A stretch of DNA of 64,000 nucleotides, taken from positions 1,417,946 through 1,481,945 of the forward strand of contig NC_014168.1 in the NCBI RefSeq assembly GCF_000092825.1, read 5' to 3'. How positions within the stretch are numbered: position 1 is the stretch's first letter; the number at the start of each line of letters is the position of its first letter. The stretch comes from Segniliparus rotundus DSM 44985 (GTDB lineage Bacteria; Actinomycetota; Actinomycetes; Mycobacteriales; Mycobacteriaceae). Below the pieces are notes generated by a model. It was not told where the DNA came from. It was given only the letters and a program-made list of their open reading frames with translations, and ran no database searches. Shown here one piece after another: positions 32,133 through 41,230 of this stretch. The translations under genes were made by a program, and so were the position numbers.

Positions 32133-32670
32133 TCTTGCGAACGGGCGGTTCGCCAAGGCGGTTCGGAAAATCCCCGACTACCCGAGCCAGGGGATCTTGT
32201 TTTACGATCTCATCCCCGCGCTCGCGGACGGCGAGGCGTTCCACGAGGTGCTTGTTGCGTTGGACGAGTCGACGCCGGAGGCCGGGCTCATCGCGGGAGT
32301 CGAGGCGCGGGGGTTTCTGTTCGCGGCGGCCCTCGCCGCCAGACGTGGTTGCGGTGTGCTGGCAATCCGCAAAGCGGGCAAGCTGCCCCCGCCGGTGGTC
32401 GGTGAGTCGTACGTGTTGGAATACGGCCAGGCCCGGATCGAGATCCCGGTCGAAGGGATTGATCTCGCCGGGCAAGACGTGCTGCTCCTAGACGATTTGC
32501 TGGCGACGGGCGGCACGTTTGCAGCGGCTGCTGTGCTCTTGGCTGGCTGCGGGGCGCGAGTGGTCGCCGCCGCCTCGGTCGTGGAGTTGCCCGCGCTGGG
32601 AGGTCGTGCTCGGCTTGCCGCAGAGGGGCTCGCCGTGGTGGCGCTGCTCAGCGACGACCAACTGCAGTAG
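32125..32670 (+). CDS. apt: adenine phosphoribosyltransferase
   Basis: 181 residues. The PRPP-binding motif VLLLDDLLATGGTF is complete, with GVEARGFLFAAALA and KLPPPVV, which are typical of Apt. It turns adenine and PRPP into AMP in the cytosol. The ATG overlaps the preceding stop region by 8 bases. The gene lies directly upstream of relA, as in other actinobacteria. Confidence 0.94.
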   Translation: MTDLANGRFAKAVRKIPDYPSQGILFYDLIPALADGEAFHEVLVALDESTPEAGLIAGVEARGFLFAAALAARRGCGVLAIRKAGKLPPPVVGESYVLEYGQARIEIPVEGIDLAGQDVLLLDDLLATGGTFAAAAVLLAGCGARVVAAASVVELPALGGRARLAAEGLAVVALLSDDQLQ

Positions 32671-32708
32671 GGGCGAGTTGCCGCGGTAGCCGGAGGTATC
32701 ATGGTCCG

Positions 32709-32732
32709 ATGTTGGGTGTGGTGACTGTATGA
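32709..32732 (+). CDS. 7-codon upstream ORF overlapping the relA start
   Basis: ATG 32709 encodes MLGVVTV and stops at TGA 32730-32732, which overlaps the relA ATG (32729-32731) as ATGA. TATCAT at 32697-32702 would place the transcript start at or next to 32709, making this a leaderless upstream ORF. relA itself has no clear ribosome site, so reinitiation after this peptide is plausible. Confidence 0.4.
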   Translation: MLGVVTV

Positions 32733-35122
32733 CAGCGAGCCAGGAGATCCGCCAACCGACACCGGTGCAGATCCCCGGCGCGAGTTCCGTCGCGCCCGAG
32801 GCGGCTTCTCCTCGGCCTGCGGCCGCTGGCCCCAGCAAGACAAGCCCCAGCTCGCAGACCAGTCCCAGCACGAAGACAGGGGGGACGTTGCGCAGCCGGA
32901 TCGCCCGCAGCCTCGGAGCGGGCCGAGGGTCCGGGGTCCAGCCGGAGCTCGAACCCCTCGCCGCGCTGCATCGCGAGCTGTACCCCAAGGCCAGCCTTGC
33001 CCTCTTGGCCAAGGCGTACGACATCGCCCAGGCCCGTCACGAAGGCCAATTCCGGCGCTCGGGCGACCCGTACATCACGCACCCGCTCGCCGTGGCGCAC
33101 ATACTCGCCGAACTCGGCATGGACACCCTCTCGCTTGTCGCCGCCCTGCTGCACGACACCGTCGAGGACACGGGGTACTCCCTGGAGGAGCTTGAGCGGG
33201 ATTTCGGCTCGGACGTGGCCCATATCGTGGACGGGGTCACCAAACTCGACAAGGTGACCTGGGGCGCGGGAGCGGAAGCGGAGACCATCCGCAAAATGGT
33301 GATCGCCATGGCCCGAGACCCCAGGGTGCTCGTCATCAAGGTCGCGGACCGGCTGCACAACATGCGCACGATGCGCTTCATGCCGCCGGAGAAACAGGTG
33401 CGCAAAGCGCAAGAGACCCTTGAGGTGATCGCTCCGCTCGCGCACCGGCTCGGCATGGCCTCGGTGAAATGGGAGCTCGAGGACCTCGCCTTCGCCGTTC
33501 TGCACCCGAAGAAGTACGCCGAGATCGTGCGATTGGTGGCGGATCGGGCTCCTTCTCGGGACACCTACCTCGCCAGGGTCAAGAGCGAGCTGCAATCGGC
33601 GCTGTCTTCGTTCCGGGTGGACGCGGAGGTGGCCGGGCGCCCCAAGCACTACTGGTCGATCTATCAGAAGATGATCGTCAAGGGCCGCGATTTCGACGAC
33701 ATCCATGACCTCGTCGGGCTGCGCATCGTGTGCGGGGAGGTGCGGGACTGCTACGCGGCCGTTGGCGTGGTGCACTCGTTGTGGCAGCCGCTGCCCGGCA
33801 GGTTCAAGGACTACATAGCCCAACCGCGTTACGGGGTGTACCAGTCGCTGCACACGACGGTGATCGGCCCCGAGGGCAAGCCGCTCGAAGTGCAGCTGCG
33901 CACTCAGGAGATGCACCGGGTCGCCGAGTTCGGAATCGCGGCGCACTGGCGTTACAAGGAGAACAAAGGCAAGGTCGGCAGCGACGCCGCTGAGGTCGAC
34001 CGGATGGCGTGGATGCGCCAGCTGCTCGACTGGCAGCGGGAGGCGTCCGATCCCGGCGACTTCCTTGAAGACTTGCGTTACGACCTCGCTGTCCGCGAGA
34101 TTTTTGTTTTCACCCCCAAAGGCGATGTCATCACACTGCCCGCCGGGTCCACGCCGGTGGATTTCGCCTACGCAGTCCACACCGAGGTCGGGCACCGATG
34201 CATCGGCGCGCGGGTGGACGGGCGGCTCGTCGCGTTGGAGCGGCCGTTGGAGAACGGCGAAGTCGTGGAGGTTTTCACATCGAAAGCGGCGAATGCGGGA
34301 CCGACGCGCGACTGGCAGAGCTTCGTGGTCTCGCCCAGGGCGCGGACCAAGATCCGGCAATGGTTCGCCAAGGAGCGCCGCGAGGAGGCGCTGGAAGCGG
34401 GGAAAGCGTCCATCGCCAAAGAGGTCCGCCGCTCAGGCTTGCCATTGCAGCGAATCCTCGGCGCGGACACGATGAGCGCTGTCGCGGGCGAGCTGCATTA
34501 TCCTGATGTCTCTGCCCTCTACACCGCGGTGGGCGAGAATCATGTCTCCGCGCAGAAGGTCGTGCAATGCCTGGTGACGCATTTCGGCGGCGAGGAGGAG
34601 GCCGCGGAGGCGGCCCAAGAGCGCTCGAGCACAACCACGATGCCCGCGCGCACCTCCCGCCGTTCCGAGGACTGCGGCGTCCAGGTGGTCGGTTCTGCCG
34701 ACACGCCGACCAAGCTCGCGAAATGTTGCACGCCGGTGCCCGGGGACAAGATCTTGGGTTTCGTCACGCGCGGCGGTTTCGTGAGCGTGCACCGTGTCGA
34801 CTGCACGAACTCCGCTTCATTGCACACACAGCAAGAGCGGCTCATCGATGTCGTATGGGCGCCGTCGCCGTCGTCGGTGTTCTTGGTGGCGATCCAAGTC
34901 GAGGCGCTCGACCGCCATCGTTTGCTCTCTGACATCACAAAGGCGCTCGCAGACGAGCGAGTGAACATTCTCTCCGCCTCGGTGACGACTTCCGGCGACC
35001 GGGTGGCGCTTTCGAAGTTCACGTTCGAGATCGGCGATCCGAAGCATCTTGGCCATTTGCTTTCGGCTGTGCGCAACGTCGAGGGCGTGTACGACGTGTA
35101 CCGGCTGACGTCAGCGGCGTAG
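32729..35122 (+). CDS. relA: bifunctional (p)ppGpp synthetase/hydrolase (RelA/SpoT homologue)
   Basis: 797 residues: disordered N-terminus (about 1-65), HD hydrolase domain with HDTVEDTG (about 140) and RLHNMRT, synthetase domain ([36 protein letters not shown]), TGS domain ([14 protein letters not shown]), a Cys-containing segment ([10 protein letters not shown]) and a C-terminal ACT domain. Both catalytic halves appear intact. It sets stringent-response alarmone levels. Gene order apt-relA-ppiB matches M. tuberculosis. Confidence 0.96.
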   Translation: MTASQEIRQPTPVQIPGASSVAPEAASPRPAAAGPSKTSPSSQTSPSTKTGGTLRSRIARSLGAGRGSGVQPELEPLAALHRELYPKASLALLAKAYDIAQARHEGQFRRSGDPYITHPLAVAHILAELGMDTLSLVAALLHDTVEDTGYSLEELERDFGSDVAHIVDGVTKLDKVTWGAGAEAETIRKMVIAMARDPRVLVIKVADRLHNMRTMRFMPPEKQVRKAQETLEVIAPLAHRLGMASVKWELEDLAFAVLHPKKYAEIVRLVADRAPSRDTYLARVKSELQSALSSFRVDAEVAGRPKHYWSIYQKMIVKGRDFDDIHDLVGLRIVCGEVRDCYAAVGVVHSLWQPLPGRFKDYIAQPRYGVYQSLHTTVIGPEGKPLEVQLRTQEMHRVAEFGIAAHWRYKENKGKVGSDAAEVDRMAWMRQLLDWQREASDPGDFLEDLRYDLAVREIFVFTPKGDVITLPAGSTPVDFAYAVHTEVGHRCIGARVDGRLVALERPLENGEVVEVFTSKAANAGPTRDWQSFVVSPRARTKIRQWFAKERREEALEAGKASIAKEVRRSGLPLQRILGADTMSAVAGELHYPDVSALYTAVGENHVSAQKVVQCLVTHFGGEEEAAEAAQERSSTTTMPARTSRRSEDCGVQVVGSADTPTKLAKCCTPVPGDKILGFVTRGGFVSVHRVDCTNSASLHTQQERLIDVVWAPSPSSVFLVAIQVEALDRHRLLSDITKALADERVNILSASVTTSGDRVALSKFTFEIGDPKHLGHLLSAVRNVEGVYDVYRLTSAA

Positions 35123-35152
35123 TCAAGAGCTGGTTCGCGGCCAGCGGTGGGG

Positions 35153-35950
35153 CTACGGCCCTTGGACGCTGAAGATGCGCACCGGCGTCGTCGGCTGCCC
35201 GTCGCTCTCACTGGTGGGGCTGGGAATGACGCCGCCCGCTGCGATTTTGTCCAGGACGCTCAGCCCCGTCTCGTCGGTCGAACCGAAAATCGTGTAGTGC
35301 GGCGGCAGGGGGGAATCCTTGTAGACGAGGAAGAACTGGCTGCCGTTGGTGTCGGGGCCGGAGTTCGCCATCGCGAGCGTGCCTCTGGTGTACAGGGTTT
35401 CGTTTTGTTTTGGAGCAGGAATGACTCTGCTGCCGATCGGGTATTCGTCGGCGAAGCTGTAGCCGGGGCCGCCGGATCCCGAACCAGTCGGGTCGCCGCA
35501 CTGGAGGACGTAAATGCCTCCCGCGGTGAGCCGGTGGCAGCTGGTGTTGTCGTAGAAATGCTGTTGCGCCAGGCTGAGAAAGTTGAGCACTGCGCAGGGG
35601 GTCTTTCCCGGCGTGAGCGTCAACGGGATATCGCCCTCGCTCGTTTTCATCACCGCGTTCACGACATCGGGGTCGGTCGGGGCGGCCCCGTTCGGCGGGG
35701 GCGCGACCGGCCTCGCGGGCGGCGCGACCGGGGTCGCCCGGAAATCACACGGCAAGATCGGGGCAGTGATGGTCGTCGGGTTCGCCGGAGCCGACGAGGC
35801 GCTTGCCGGTGCGATGGCTGTGGCCTGGACCGAGCTGGCCGCGAGCTTGGAGGAAGTCAATGGCGGCGCGACCACATCCGGCGCGCCGCGATGACACCCG
35901 GCGAGAGCGAGAGCTGTCAGCAGTGCTGGCACAAAGGTCTTCCGCAACAT
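35153..35950 (-). CDS. cyclophilin-type peptidyl-prolyl isomerase, lipoprotein form
   Basis: 265 residues; lipobox LAGC (Cys 19), a Ser/Ala/Pro linker, then a cyclophilin domain with SCHRLTAGGIYVLQCGDPTG, SFADEYPIG, GTLAMANSGPDTNGSQFF and YTIFG. The active-site Arg (HR), Gln (LQ.GD) and QFF are present. It lies 9 bases downstream of a second cyclophilin gene; two blocks of 76 and 79 identical bases connect them. It should fold exported proteins at the outer membrane face. Confidence 0.88.
   Translation of the reverse strand: MLRKTFVPALLTALALAGCHRGAPDVVAPPLTSSKLAASSVQATAIAPASASSAPANPTTITAPILPCDFRATPVAPPARPVAPPPNGAAPTDPDVVNAVMKTSEGDIPLTLTPGKTPCAVLNFLSLAQQHFYDNTSCHRLTAGGIYVLQCGDPTGSGSGGPGYSFADEYPIGSRVIPAPKQNETLYTRGTLAMANSGPDTNGSQFFLVYKDSPLPPHYTIFGSTDETGLSVLDKIAAGGVIPSPTSESDGQPTTPVRIFSVQGP
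35310..35385. repeat. 76-bp identical block, copy 1 (cyclophilin pair)
   Basis: Identical to 36150-36225; flanking bases differ on both sides. A second block (35445-35523) is identical to 36288-36366 over 79 bases. Confidence 0.93.
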
Positions 35951-35959
35951 GGCGCTCGA

Positions 35960-36796
35960 TCAGTGCCCGGCGGGCGCCGGTTGGGCGGGCGCGGGAGAGA
36001 GCTCCACGCCAGTGATCTTCACCGGGGTCCTGGGCGCCCCGTCGGTCGGCTGCGCCGAACTTTGGGCGACGCCGCCTGCGGCGATCTTGTCGAGGACGGC
36101 AAGCCCCGCGTCGGCGATATGCCCGAAGACGGTGTAGCTCGGCGGCAGCGGGGAATCCTTGTAGACGAGGAAGAACTGGCTGCCGTTGGTGTCGGGGCCG
36201 GAGTTCGCCATCGCGAGCGTGCCTCGGGTGTAGAACGTCGACCCATTGCTCGCCACGGGTGCTTTGCGGTCCTTCGGAATCGGGTACTCGTCGGCGAAGC
36301 TGTAGCCGGGGCCGCCGGATCCCGAACCAGTCGGGTCGCCGCACTGGAGGACGTAAATGCCTCCCGTGGTGAGCCGATGGCAGGTGGTGTCGTTGAAGAA
36401 TTTCTGCTCGGACAAAGACAGGAAGCTTTGCACTGCGCAGGGGGACTTTGCCCGGTCCAAGGTGAGCGGGATGTCGCCCCGGTCGGTTTTGAGCGTCACG
36501 TCTTGGTTCGGCGGGGTGGTGGGCGCGGGACCGTTCGCTGGCCTTGTCGCCGGTTTGGACGGCGGCTGCTGCGAGGCAGTGAATTCGCACGAGGACGCGT
36601 CGGGCTTCGGCTGGGAGAGCGCTTGGGGCTTCTTCTGGGACGTATGCCACCAAAACGCACCGCCTGCGATCACAGCGAGGACCACCACGACGGCGAACAC
36701 CAAGGTCAGGCGCCGGCGTTGGCGCTCGGCGCGCTTCTCGAGCTGGCGTTGCAGTTTCCGCTTGGCCGCAGCTCGTTTCTGCTCGTTGTTGGGCAA
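35960..36796 (-). CDS. ppiB: cyclophilin-type peptidyl-prolyl isomerase, membrane-anchored
   Basis: 278 residues: a basic, coiled N-terminus (1-29), one membrane helix (about 30-50, LTLVFAVVVVLAVIAGGAFWW), linker, then the cyclophilin domain with TCHRLTTGGIYVLQCGD, GTLAMANSGPDTNGSQFF and YTVFG. The layout and position next to relA match M. tuberculosis Rv2582 (ppiB). The active site faces outward. It is the first gene of the two-gene minus-strand unit. Confidence 0.9.
   Translation of the reverse strand: MPNNEQKRAAAKRKLQRQLEKRAERQRRRLTLVFAVVVVLAVIAGGAFWWHTSQKKPQALSQPKPDASSCEFTASQQPPSKPATRPANGPAPTTPPNQDVTLKTDRGDIPLTLDRAKSPCAVQSFLSLSEQKFFNDTTCHRLTTGGIYVLQCGDPTGSGSGGPGYSFADEYPIPKDRKAPVASNGSTFYTRGTLAMANSGPDTNGSQFFLVYKDSPLPPSYTVFGHIADAGLAVLDKIAAGGVAQSSAQPTDGAPRTPVKITGVELSPAPAQPAPAGH
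36150..36366. repeat. region with the two identical blocks, copy 2 (cyclophilin pair)
   Basis: Contains 36150-36225 and 36288-36366, matching copy 1 base for base, separated by a clearly diverged 62-base stretch. Confidence 0.93.
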
Positions 36797-36846
36797 GAGA
36801 GCGCTACCTCCATGAGATCGGTCCCAGAATATTCAGACGATGCATT

Positions 36847-36866
36847 CTAGCCGAATGTATGGCTAG
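36847..36866 (+). promoter_or_regulatory. short palindrome in the ppiB / MBL-hydrolase intergenic region
   Basis: CTAGCC-N8-GGCTAG lies 13 bases before ATG 36879 in an 82-base divergent promoter region. It overlaps TATGGC/TAGACT -10 candidates, so it could be an operator; the regulator is unknown. Confidence 0.35.
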
Positions 36867-36878
36867 ACTTGACCAGTC

Positions 36879-37562
36879 ATGCTGATAAAAAGCTTTTCTG
36901 CGGGGATGTTCCACACCAACTGCTACATCCTCGCGCTCGCCCCAGGCTCGGACGCGATCATCGTGGACCCAGGCCAGTCCGCAGCGGGCCCAGTGCGCCG
37001 AACGCTCGACGAGCACAAGCTCAGACCAGTGGCGGTGCTGCTCACCCATGGGCACATCGACCACATTTGGTCGGCGAGGGAGGTGTGCGACGCGTACTCG
37101 ATCCCGGCGTACATCCATCCTGACGACCGTGAGCTGTTGACCAAGCCCGGCAAAGGCATCGGCTCCATGTTCGGCGCGTTGTCCTTCCTCACAGCCGGCA
37201 CTGTCTTCCGAGAGCCGGAAAAAGTGCTGGAGCTTTCTGACGGCGATGAGCTCGACCTCGCTGGTGTGCGGCTCTCGGTGGACCTCGCGCCTGGCCACAC
37301 ACCGGGTTCGGTGCTCTTCGGGGGAGAGTTCGAGCAGGAGGACGGGCCGATGCGCGTCGTGTTCGCCGGTGACGTCCTCTTCGCCGGATCGATCGGCCGC
37401 ACCGATTTGCCGGGCGGCAGCATGCCGAGGCTGCTCCGGTCGATTCGCGAGAAACTGCTGACGCTGCCGGATCAGACCCTGGTGCTGCCGGGGCACGGCC
37501 CGGCCACCACAATAGGCCGCGAGCGCACGACGAACGAGTGGATCAGGGAGTTGCGAGCATGA
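36879..37562 (+). CDS. metallo-beta-lactamase-fold hydrolase (glyoxalase II-like, Rv2581c-like)
   Basis: 227 residues with the metal-binding motif [10 protein letters not shown], the second histidine in APGHTPGSV, the aspartate in [17 protein letters not shown] and the late PGHGP. These match hydroxyacylglutathione-hydrolase-type enzymes that split thioesters; mycothiol rather than glutathione would be the thiol in this lineage. No ribosome site is seen, so a leaderless start at ATG 36879 is likely. hisS starts in its stop codon. Confidence 0.87.
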   Translation: MLIKSFSAGMFHTNCYILALAPGSDAIIVDPGQSAAGPVRRTLDEHKLRPVAVLLTHGHIDHIWSAREVCDAYSIPAYIHPDDRELLTKPGKGIGSMFGALSFLTAGTVFREPEKVLELSDGDELDLAGVRLSVDLAPGHTPGSVLFGGEFEQEDGPMRVVFAGDVLFAGSIGRTDLPGGSMPRLLRSIREKLLTLPDQTLVLPGHGPATTIGRERTTNEWIRELRA

Positions 37563-38848
37563 CCGAACAGGCGAAGAAGTCGCAGAAGCTTCAGGCGCCG
37601 AAGGGCGTGCCGGATTATTTGCCGCCAGAATCAGCAAGGTTCGTCGCCGCGAAACGGGTTTTGGCCGAAGCTGCCGAACTCGCCGGGTACCGGCCGGTCG
37701 AGCTGCCGGTCTTCGAAGACACCGCGCTGTACGTGCGGGGCGTCGGAGCGTCCACCGACATCGTCGGGAAGGAGATGTACACCTTTCCCGACCAGGGCGG
37801 GCGCTCGCTCACCCTGCGGCCGGAGTGGACCGCTGGCGTGGTCAGGGCTGTGGTCGAGCACGGCCTTGACCGAGGCCAGCTGCCGGTGAAACTTTGGTAC
37901 GCGGGGCCATGTTTTCGTTATGAGCGGCCCCAGTCCGGGCGTTATCGGCAATTTCAGCAGATGGGAGTCGAGGCGATCGGCGTGGACGACCCGGCGCTCG
38001 ACGCCGAGGCGGTCGCGGTCGCTGAAGAGGGTTTGCGCAGATTGGGCCTTGGGGGCTACCGGTTGGAGATCAACTCCCTCGGGGACGAGGCATGCAGGCC
38101 CGAGTACCGCGAGCGACTGCTCTCGTTCTTGCGCGGGCTCGACTTGGACGAGGCGACCCGCCAGCGCGCCGAGCGCAACCCGCTCCGCGTGTTGGACGAC
38201 AAGCGGCCCGAGGTCAAAGCCCAGCTCGTCGACGCGCCTTTGCTTGTGGACCACCTCTCCGATTCCGCGAAAGAGCATTTCGAGACGGTGCTCGAGCATC
38301 TGCGCGGGCTGGGGGTCGCGTACTCCTTGAGCCCGAAGCTCGTGCGCGGTCTGGACTATTACACGAAGACCACTTTCGAGTTCGTGCACACAGGTCTTGG
38401 GGCGCAGTCCGCGCTCGGCGGCGGCGGGCATTACGACGGGCTGGTCGCCGATCTTGGCGGGCAGCCGCTGCCTGGTGTGGGATTTTCCATCGGCCTGGAG
38501 CGGACCTTGTTGGCATTGGCCGCTGAGGGAATCCCGCCTCAGGATTCGGGTTCGGTCCCGGTTTTCGGCGTGGCGCTCGGAGCAGAGGCCAAAGGGCGCA
38601 TGACGAGCCTCGCCGGTGCGTTGCGCGAGGCAGGGATCGGCGTCGACCTCGCCTACGGCGACAGGGCCTTGAAGGCGGCGATGCGCGCGGCGGACCGCTC
38701 CGGCGCGAGGTTCGTGCTCATCATCGGCGAGGCGGAGTTGGCCTCCGAACAGGCGCAGCTGAAAGACATGCGTTCGGGGGAGCAGTCGTGCGTCCCATTG
38801 CCCGACGTGGTGTCCGAGATGGCGTCCCGGCTCGCCGAGGCGGGTTAG
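37559..38848 (+). CDS. hisS: histidyl-tRNA synthetase
   Basis: 429 residues, class [14 protein letters not shown] at the N-terminus, motif 2 ([17 protein letters not shown]), the histidine motifs [15 protein letters not shown] and [11 protein letters not shown], and motif 3 [13 protein letters not shown], followed by the anticodon-binding domain. Charges tRNA-His. ATG overlaps the preceding stop. Its TAG overlaps the TAA of the convergent radical SAM gene. Confidence 0.96.
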   Translation: MTEQAKKSQKLQAPKGVPDYLPPESARFVAAKRVLAEAAELAGYRPVELPVFEDTALYVRGVGASTDIVGKEMYTFPDQGGRSLTLRPEWTAGVVRAVVEHGLDRGQLPVKLWYAGPCFRYERPQSGRYRQFQQMGVEAIGVDDPALDAEAVAVAEEGLRRLGLGGYRLEINSLGDEACRPEYRERLLSFLRGLDLDEATRQRAERNPLRVLDDKRPEVKAQLVDAPLLVDHLSDSAKEHFETVLEHLRGLGVAYSLSPKLVRGLDYYTKTTFEFVHTGLGAQSALGGGGHYDGLVADLGGQPLPGVGFSIGLERTLLALAAEGIPPQDSGSVPVFGVALGAEAKGRMTSLAGALREAGIGVDLAYGDRALKAAMRAADRSGARFVLIIGEAELASEQAQLKDMRSGEQSCVPLPDVVSEMASRLAEAG

Positions 38849-39942
38849 AACAATGTCTGAGGCTCGGGCGTGACGGCTGGAGCGGCCTGTTGGCGCTGGG
38901 GGCCTTCCGGCCCCCTGTGCCGGTGTCTCGCGGAGACGGGCCGCCTGCCCTGATGGCGGCGCAGGATCGGAGCCATCGTCTGCGAAAGCCATTCTCGATA
39001 CGCCGGGGTGATGTAGGAGCCTCTGGGGTAGAGCTCCTTGTATCGGGGCACGAGTTCGGGATGCTCCCGCTCGAGCCAGGACATGAACCACCCCCGAGTG
39101 CCCGGACGCAAATGCAAGGGGAAGGCGCTGATGCTTGTGGCGCCGGCCGCGGTGAGTTCTTTGACGAGCTGGTCTAAATGTTCCCGAGAGTCAGTGAGCC
39201 CTGGCAGGATCGGGGCTGCCATGACCCCGCAGGAGAAGCCTGCCTCGCGAATCGCCCGCACGAGTTCCATCCGGGCTTTCGGAGTCGGCGTGCCCGGCTC
39301 GAGCGACTGCTGCATCGGCTCGTCCACGAGGGCGATGGAGACCGAGAGATGCACGCGCACGCGCGTGGCCGCTTCGGCGAGGACAGGCAGGTCTCTGCGC
39401 AACAGCGTGCCCTTCGTGAGGATCGAGAACGAGGTTCCGGACGCCGAGAGCGCCTCGATGACCCCCGGCATGAGCCGGTACCGCCCCTCCGCGCGTTGGT
39501 ACGGATCGGTGTTGGTGCCCATCGCGACTGCTTCTTTGGCCCACGAAGGTCTGCGCAACTCGCGGCGCAAGACTTCGACCAGGTTGGTTTTCACGATGAT
39601 CTGCTTGTCGAAGTCCTCGCCTGGGTCGAGGTCGAGGTATTCGTGGCTGGTTCTGGCGAAACAATAGACGCAGGCGTGCGAGCAGCCGCGCATCGGGTTG
39701 ATCGTCCAGCCGAACGGCATGGTCGAGGTTTTCGTCACCTTGTTGAGCGCGCTGCGGCAAAGCACTTCGTGGAAGGTGACGCCAGCGAAGTCCGGCGTGG
39801 CCACCGACCTGAGGAACGTCGTCGCCTCAAGGCCGGGGAGCGCCTGCGGCTCGCCTGGCCTGGGGGCGCCCGCTGAGCCGTGGGGAGCCGAGCCGAGCTC
39901 GCCGCAACTGTCGTTCCGGAGAAGTTGTCCTTGCCAACGCAC
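38845..39942 (-). CDS. radical SAM protein, Rv2578c-like (SplB-related)
   Basis: 365 residues from GTG 39942. The [4Fe-4S]/SAM motif is C87-SHA-C91-VY-C94, followed by [13 protein letters not shown] and a C-terminal basic tail ([17 protein letters not shown]). The family is related to spore photoproduct lyase, and the homologue occupies the same place after hisS in M. tuberculosis. Two LexA-like palindromes overlap a near-consensus promoter directly upstream, pointing to DNA-damage induction. The substrate is unknown. Confidence 0.85.
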   Translation of the reverse strand: MRWQGQLLRNDSCGELGSAPHGSAGAPRPGEPQALPGLEATTFLRSVATPDFAGVTFHEVLCRSALNKVTKTSTMPFGWTINPMRGCSHACVYCFARTSHEYLDLDPGEDFDKQIIVKTNLVEVLRRELRRPSWAKEAVAMGTNTDPYQRAEGRYRLMPGVIEALSASGTSFSILTKGTLLRRDLPVLAEAATRVRVHLSVSIALVDEPMQQSLEPGTPTPKARMELVRAIREAGFSCGVMAAPILPGLTDSREHLDQLVKELTAAGATSISAFPLHLRPGTRGWFMSWLEREHPELVPRYKELYPRGSYITPAYREWLSQTMAPILRRHQGRRPVSARHRHRGPEGPQRQQAAPAVTPEPQTLF

Positions 39943-39948
39943 ACTTCA

Positions 39949-39991
39949 ATGGAACACGTGTTCGGCACGAATGTCAAGAACTTATGTTCGA
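39949..39991 (-). promoter_or_regulatory. SOS-type promoter with two LexA-like boxes
   Basis: On the minus strand TTGACA (39977-39972) and TTCCAT (39954-39949) are separated by 17 bases. Box 1, tggaacacgtgttcgg (39950-39965), sits between -35 and -10; box 2, aagaacttatgttcga (39976-39991), overlaps the -35. Each matches the mycobacterial LexA consensus TCGAAC-N4-GTTCGA at 10 of 12 positions. The GTG start is 7 bases from the -10, i.e. leaderless. Confidence 0.6.
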
Positions 39992-40034
39992 AAGTTCGCC
40001 AATCGGCACGCTTTCGGCAGGGTGAGCGAGAAAA

Positions 40035-40967
40035 TCAGGGGTTGTCGAGGTCGGCGGCGGCGAACGTGTCGCAGCTGGCGATCTGTCCGGTCCGGTACCC
40101 CTGGGTGAACCACGCCTGGCGTTGCTCCGCGCTGCCGTGGGAGAACGATTCGGGGTTCACCCTTCTGCCGGCTCGTTTTTGCAGGCTGTCGTCGCCGATG
40201 GCCTGCGCGGTCTGCAACGCTTCTTTGACATCGTCGTCGGTGATCGCTTTGATGAGCGGTTTGTCGCTGCCCGGCGCGGGAATCCTGGTCGCCCAATGCG
40301 CCCACACGCCTGCGTAGCAATCGGCTTGCAGTTCGCTGCGCACGCCGCCGGACCTGGCGCCCTTGGGGTTGCGGGAGGCGGCGCTGAGCGAGCCCTCGAT
40401 GTTCGAGATGTGGTGGCCGTACTCATGCGCGACGACGTACTCCTCGGACAGTTTGCCGTTGCTGCCGCCGAGCTGCACAAGCTCTTTGAAGAAGGTCGGG
40501 TCGAAGTACGCAGTGCGGTCCGCCGGGCAGTAGAACGGGCCGACTGAGCTGTCCGCCGCGCCGCAGCCCGTGCGCACGCTCCCGTGGAAGATGCTCATCT
40601 TGGGTTTGATGTACGCCTGCCCGGTTTGCTCGGGCAGGATCTTCGCCCACACGCTGTTGACGCTGTTGCCGGTGTAGGCGATGAGGCACGTCGCGTTGCT
40701 GTTCGCGAGTGAGGAGTCGCGCTTGCAGCTGTCGAGCTCGGATTGCAGCTCGGAGCTCTGCGCGTTGGCCCCTGCTCCTGCGCCAACGTCGTTGACGATG
40801 TCTTCGAGCGGGTTGCTGCCGTCGTTCCCGCCGAGCAAGAGCCCCAGCACGAGGACGATGATCCCCCCGACGCCGCCGCCGACGGCGAGCTGCGGGCCTC
40901 GGCCCATTCCTCCGCCCCCGGTTTGAATGTCGCTGGCGTCGAGTTGGATGCCTTCGTTGAAGGTCAC
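40035..40967 (-). CDS. neutral zinc metallopeptidase (YpfJ/Zn_peptidase family, Rv2575-like)
   Basis: 310 residues from GTG 40967 behind an AGGAG site. Gly-rich cytoplasmic start, one membrane helix (about 28-47), then an extracytoplasmic domain with the zinc motif H181-E-Y-G-H185, downstream ELQADCYAG (third ligand region) and four cysteines. The natural substrate is unknown in the family. It is also near hisS/Rv2578c in M. tuberculosis. Confidence 0.88.
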   Translation of the reverse strand: MTFNEGIQLDASDIQTGGGGMGRGPQLAVGGGVGGIIVLVLGLLLGGNDGSNPLEDIVNDVGAGAGANAQSSELQSELDSCKRDSSLANSNATCLIAYTGNSVNSVWAKILPEQTGQAYIKPKMSIFHGSVRTGCGAADSSVGPFYCPADRTAYFDPTFFKELVQLGGSNGKLSEEYVVAHEYGHHISNIEGSLSAASRNPKGARSGGVRSELQADCYAGVWAHWATRIPAPGSDKPLIKAITDDDVKEALQTAQAIGDDSLQKRAGRRVNPESFSHGSAEQRQAWFTQGYRTGQIASCDTFAAADLDNP

Positions 40968-41230
40968 GGCGGTCTCCTAGCTTCGGGGAGGTGTTCTCAT
41001 GGATGCTACCAGGGGCGCTCGCGCCTTCCTGGCCCATGCGCTCGGGGCAGGATCGGTCGCCGCGCAAGAAATCGCGCCTGATCGTGCGACTCCGCGACTC
41101 GCCGGGGCTCTCTCAGCAACCGCTCAGTCTCTCTTGGCAGGATGGCACCGTGCAGGACCCACGGACGTATCAACTCGGCTCGATCACGGCCCGATCTTCG
41201 ACGTTCTTCGCTGCTCCTGGCGACCATCCG

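Noticed and set aside
32671-32728. Direct SD-led start for relA
   Set aside because: The bases before ATG 32729 hold only a poor GGTGTGGTG; no spacing-competent purine site, which is why reinitiation is proposed instead.
40991-41230. An 80-residue N-terminal extension of the membrane esterase
   Set aside because: Low-complexity, arginine-rich and overlapping the divergent peptidase promoter; no membrane or domain features. A start at 41231 fits the four-helix layout.
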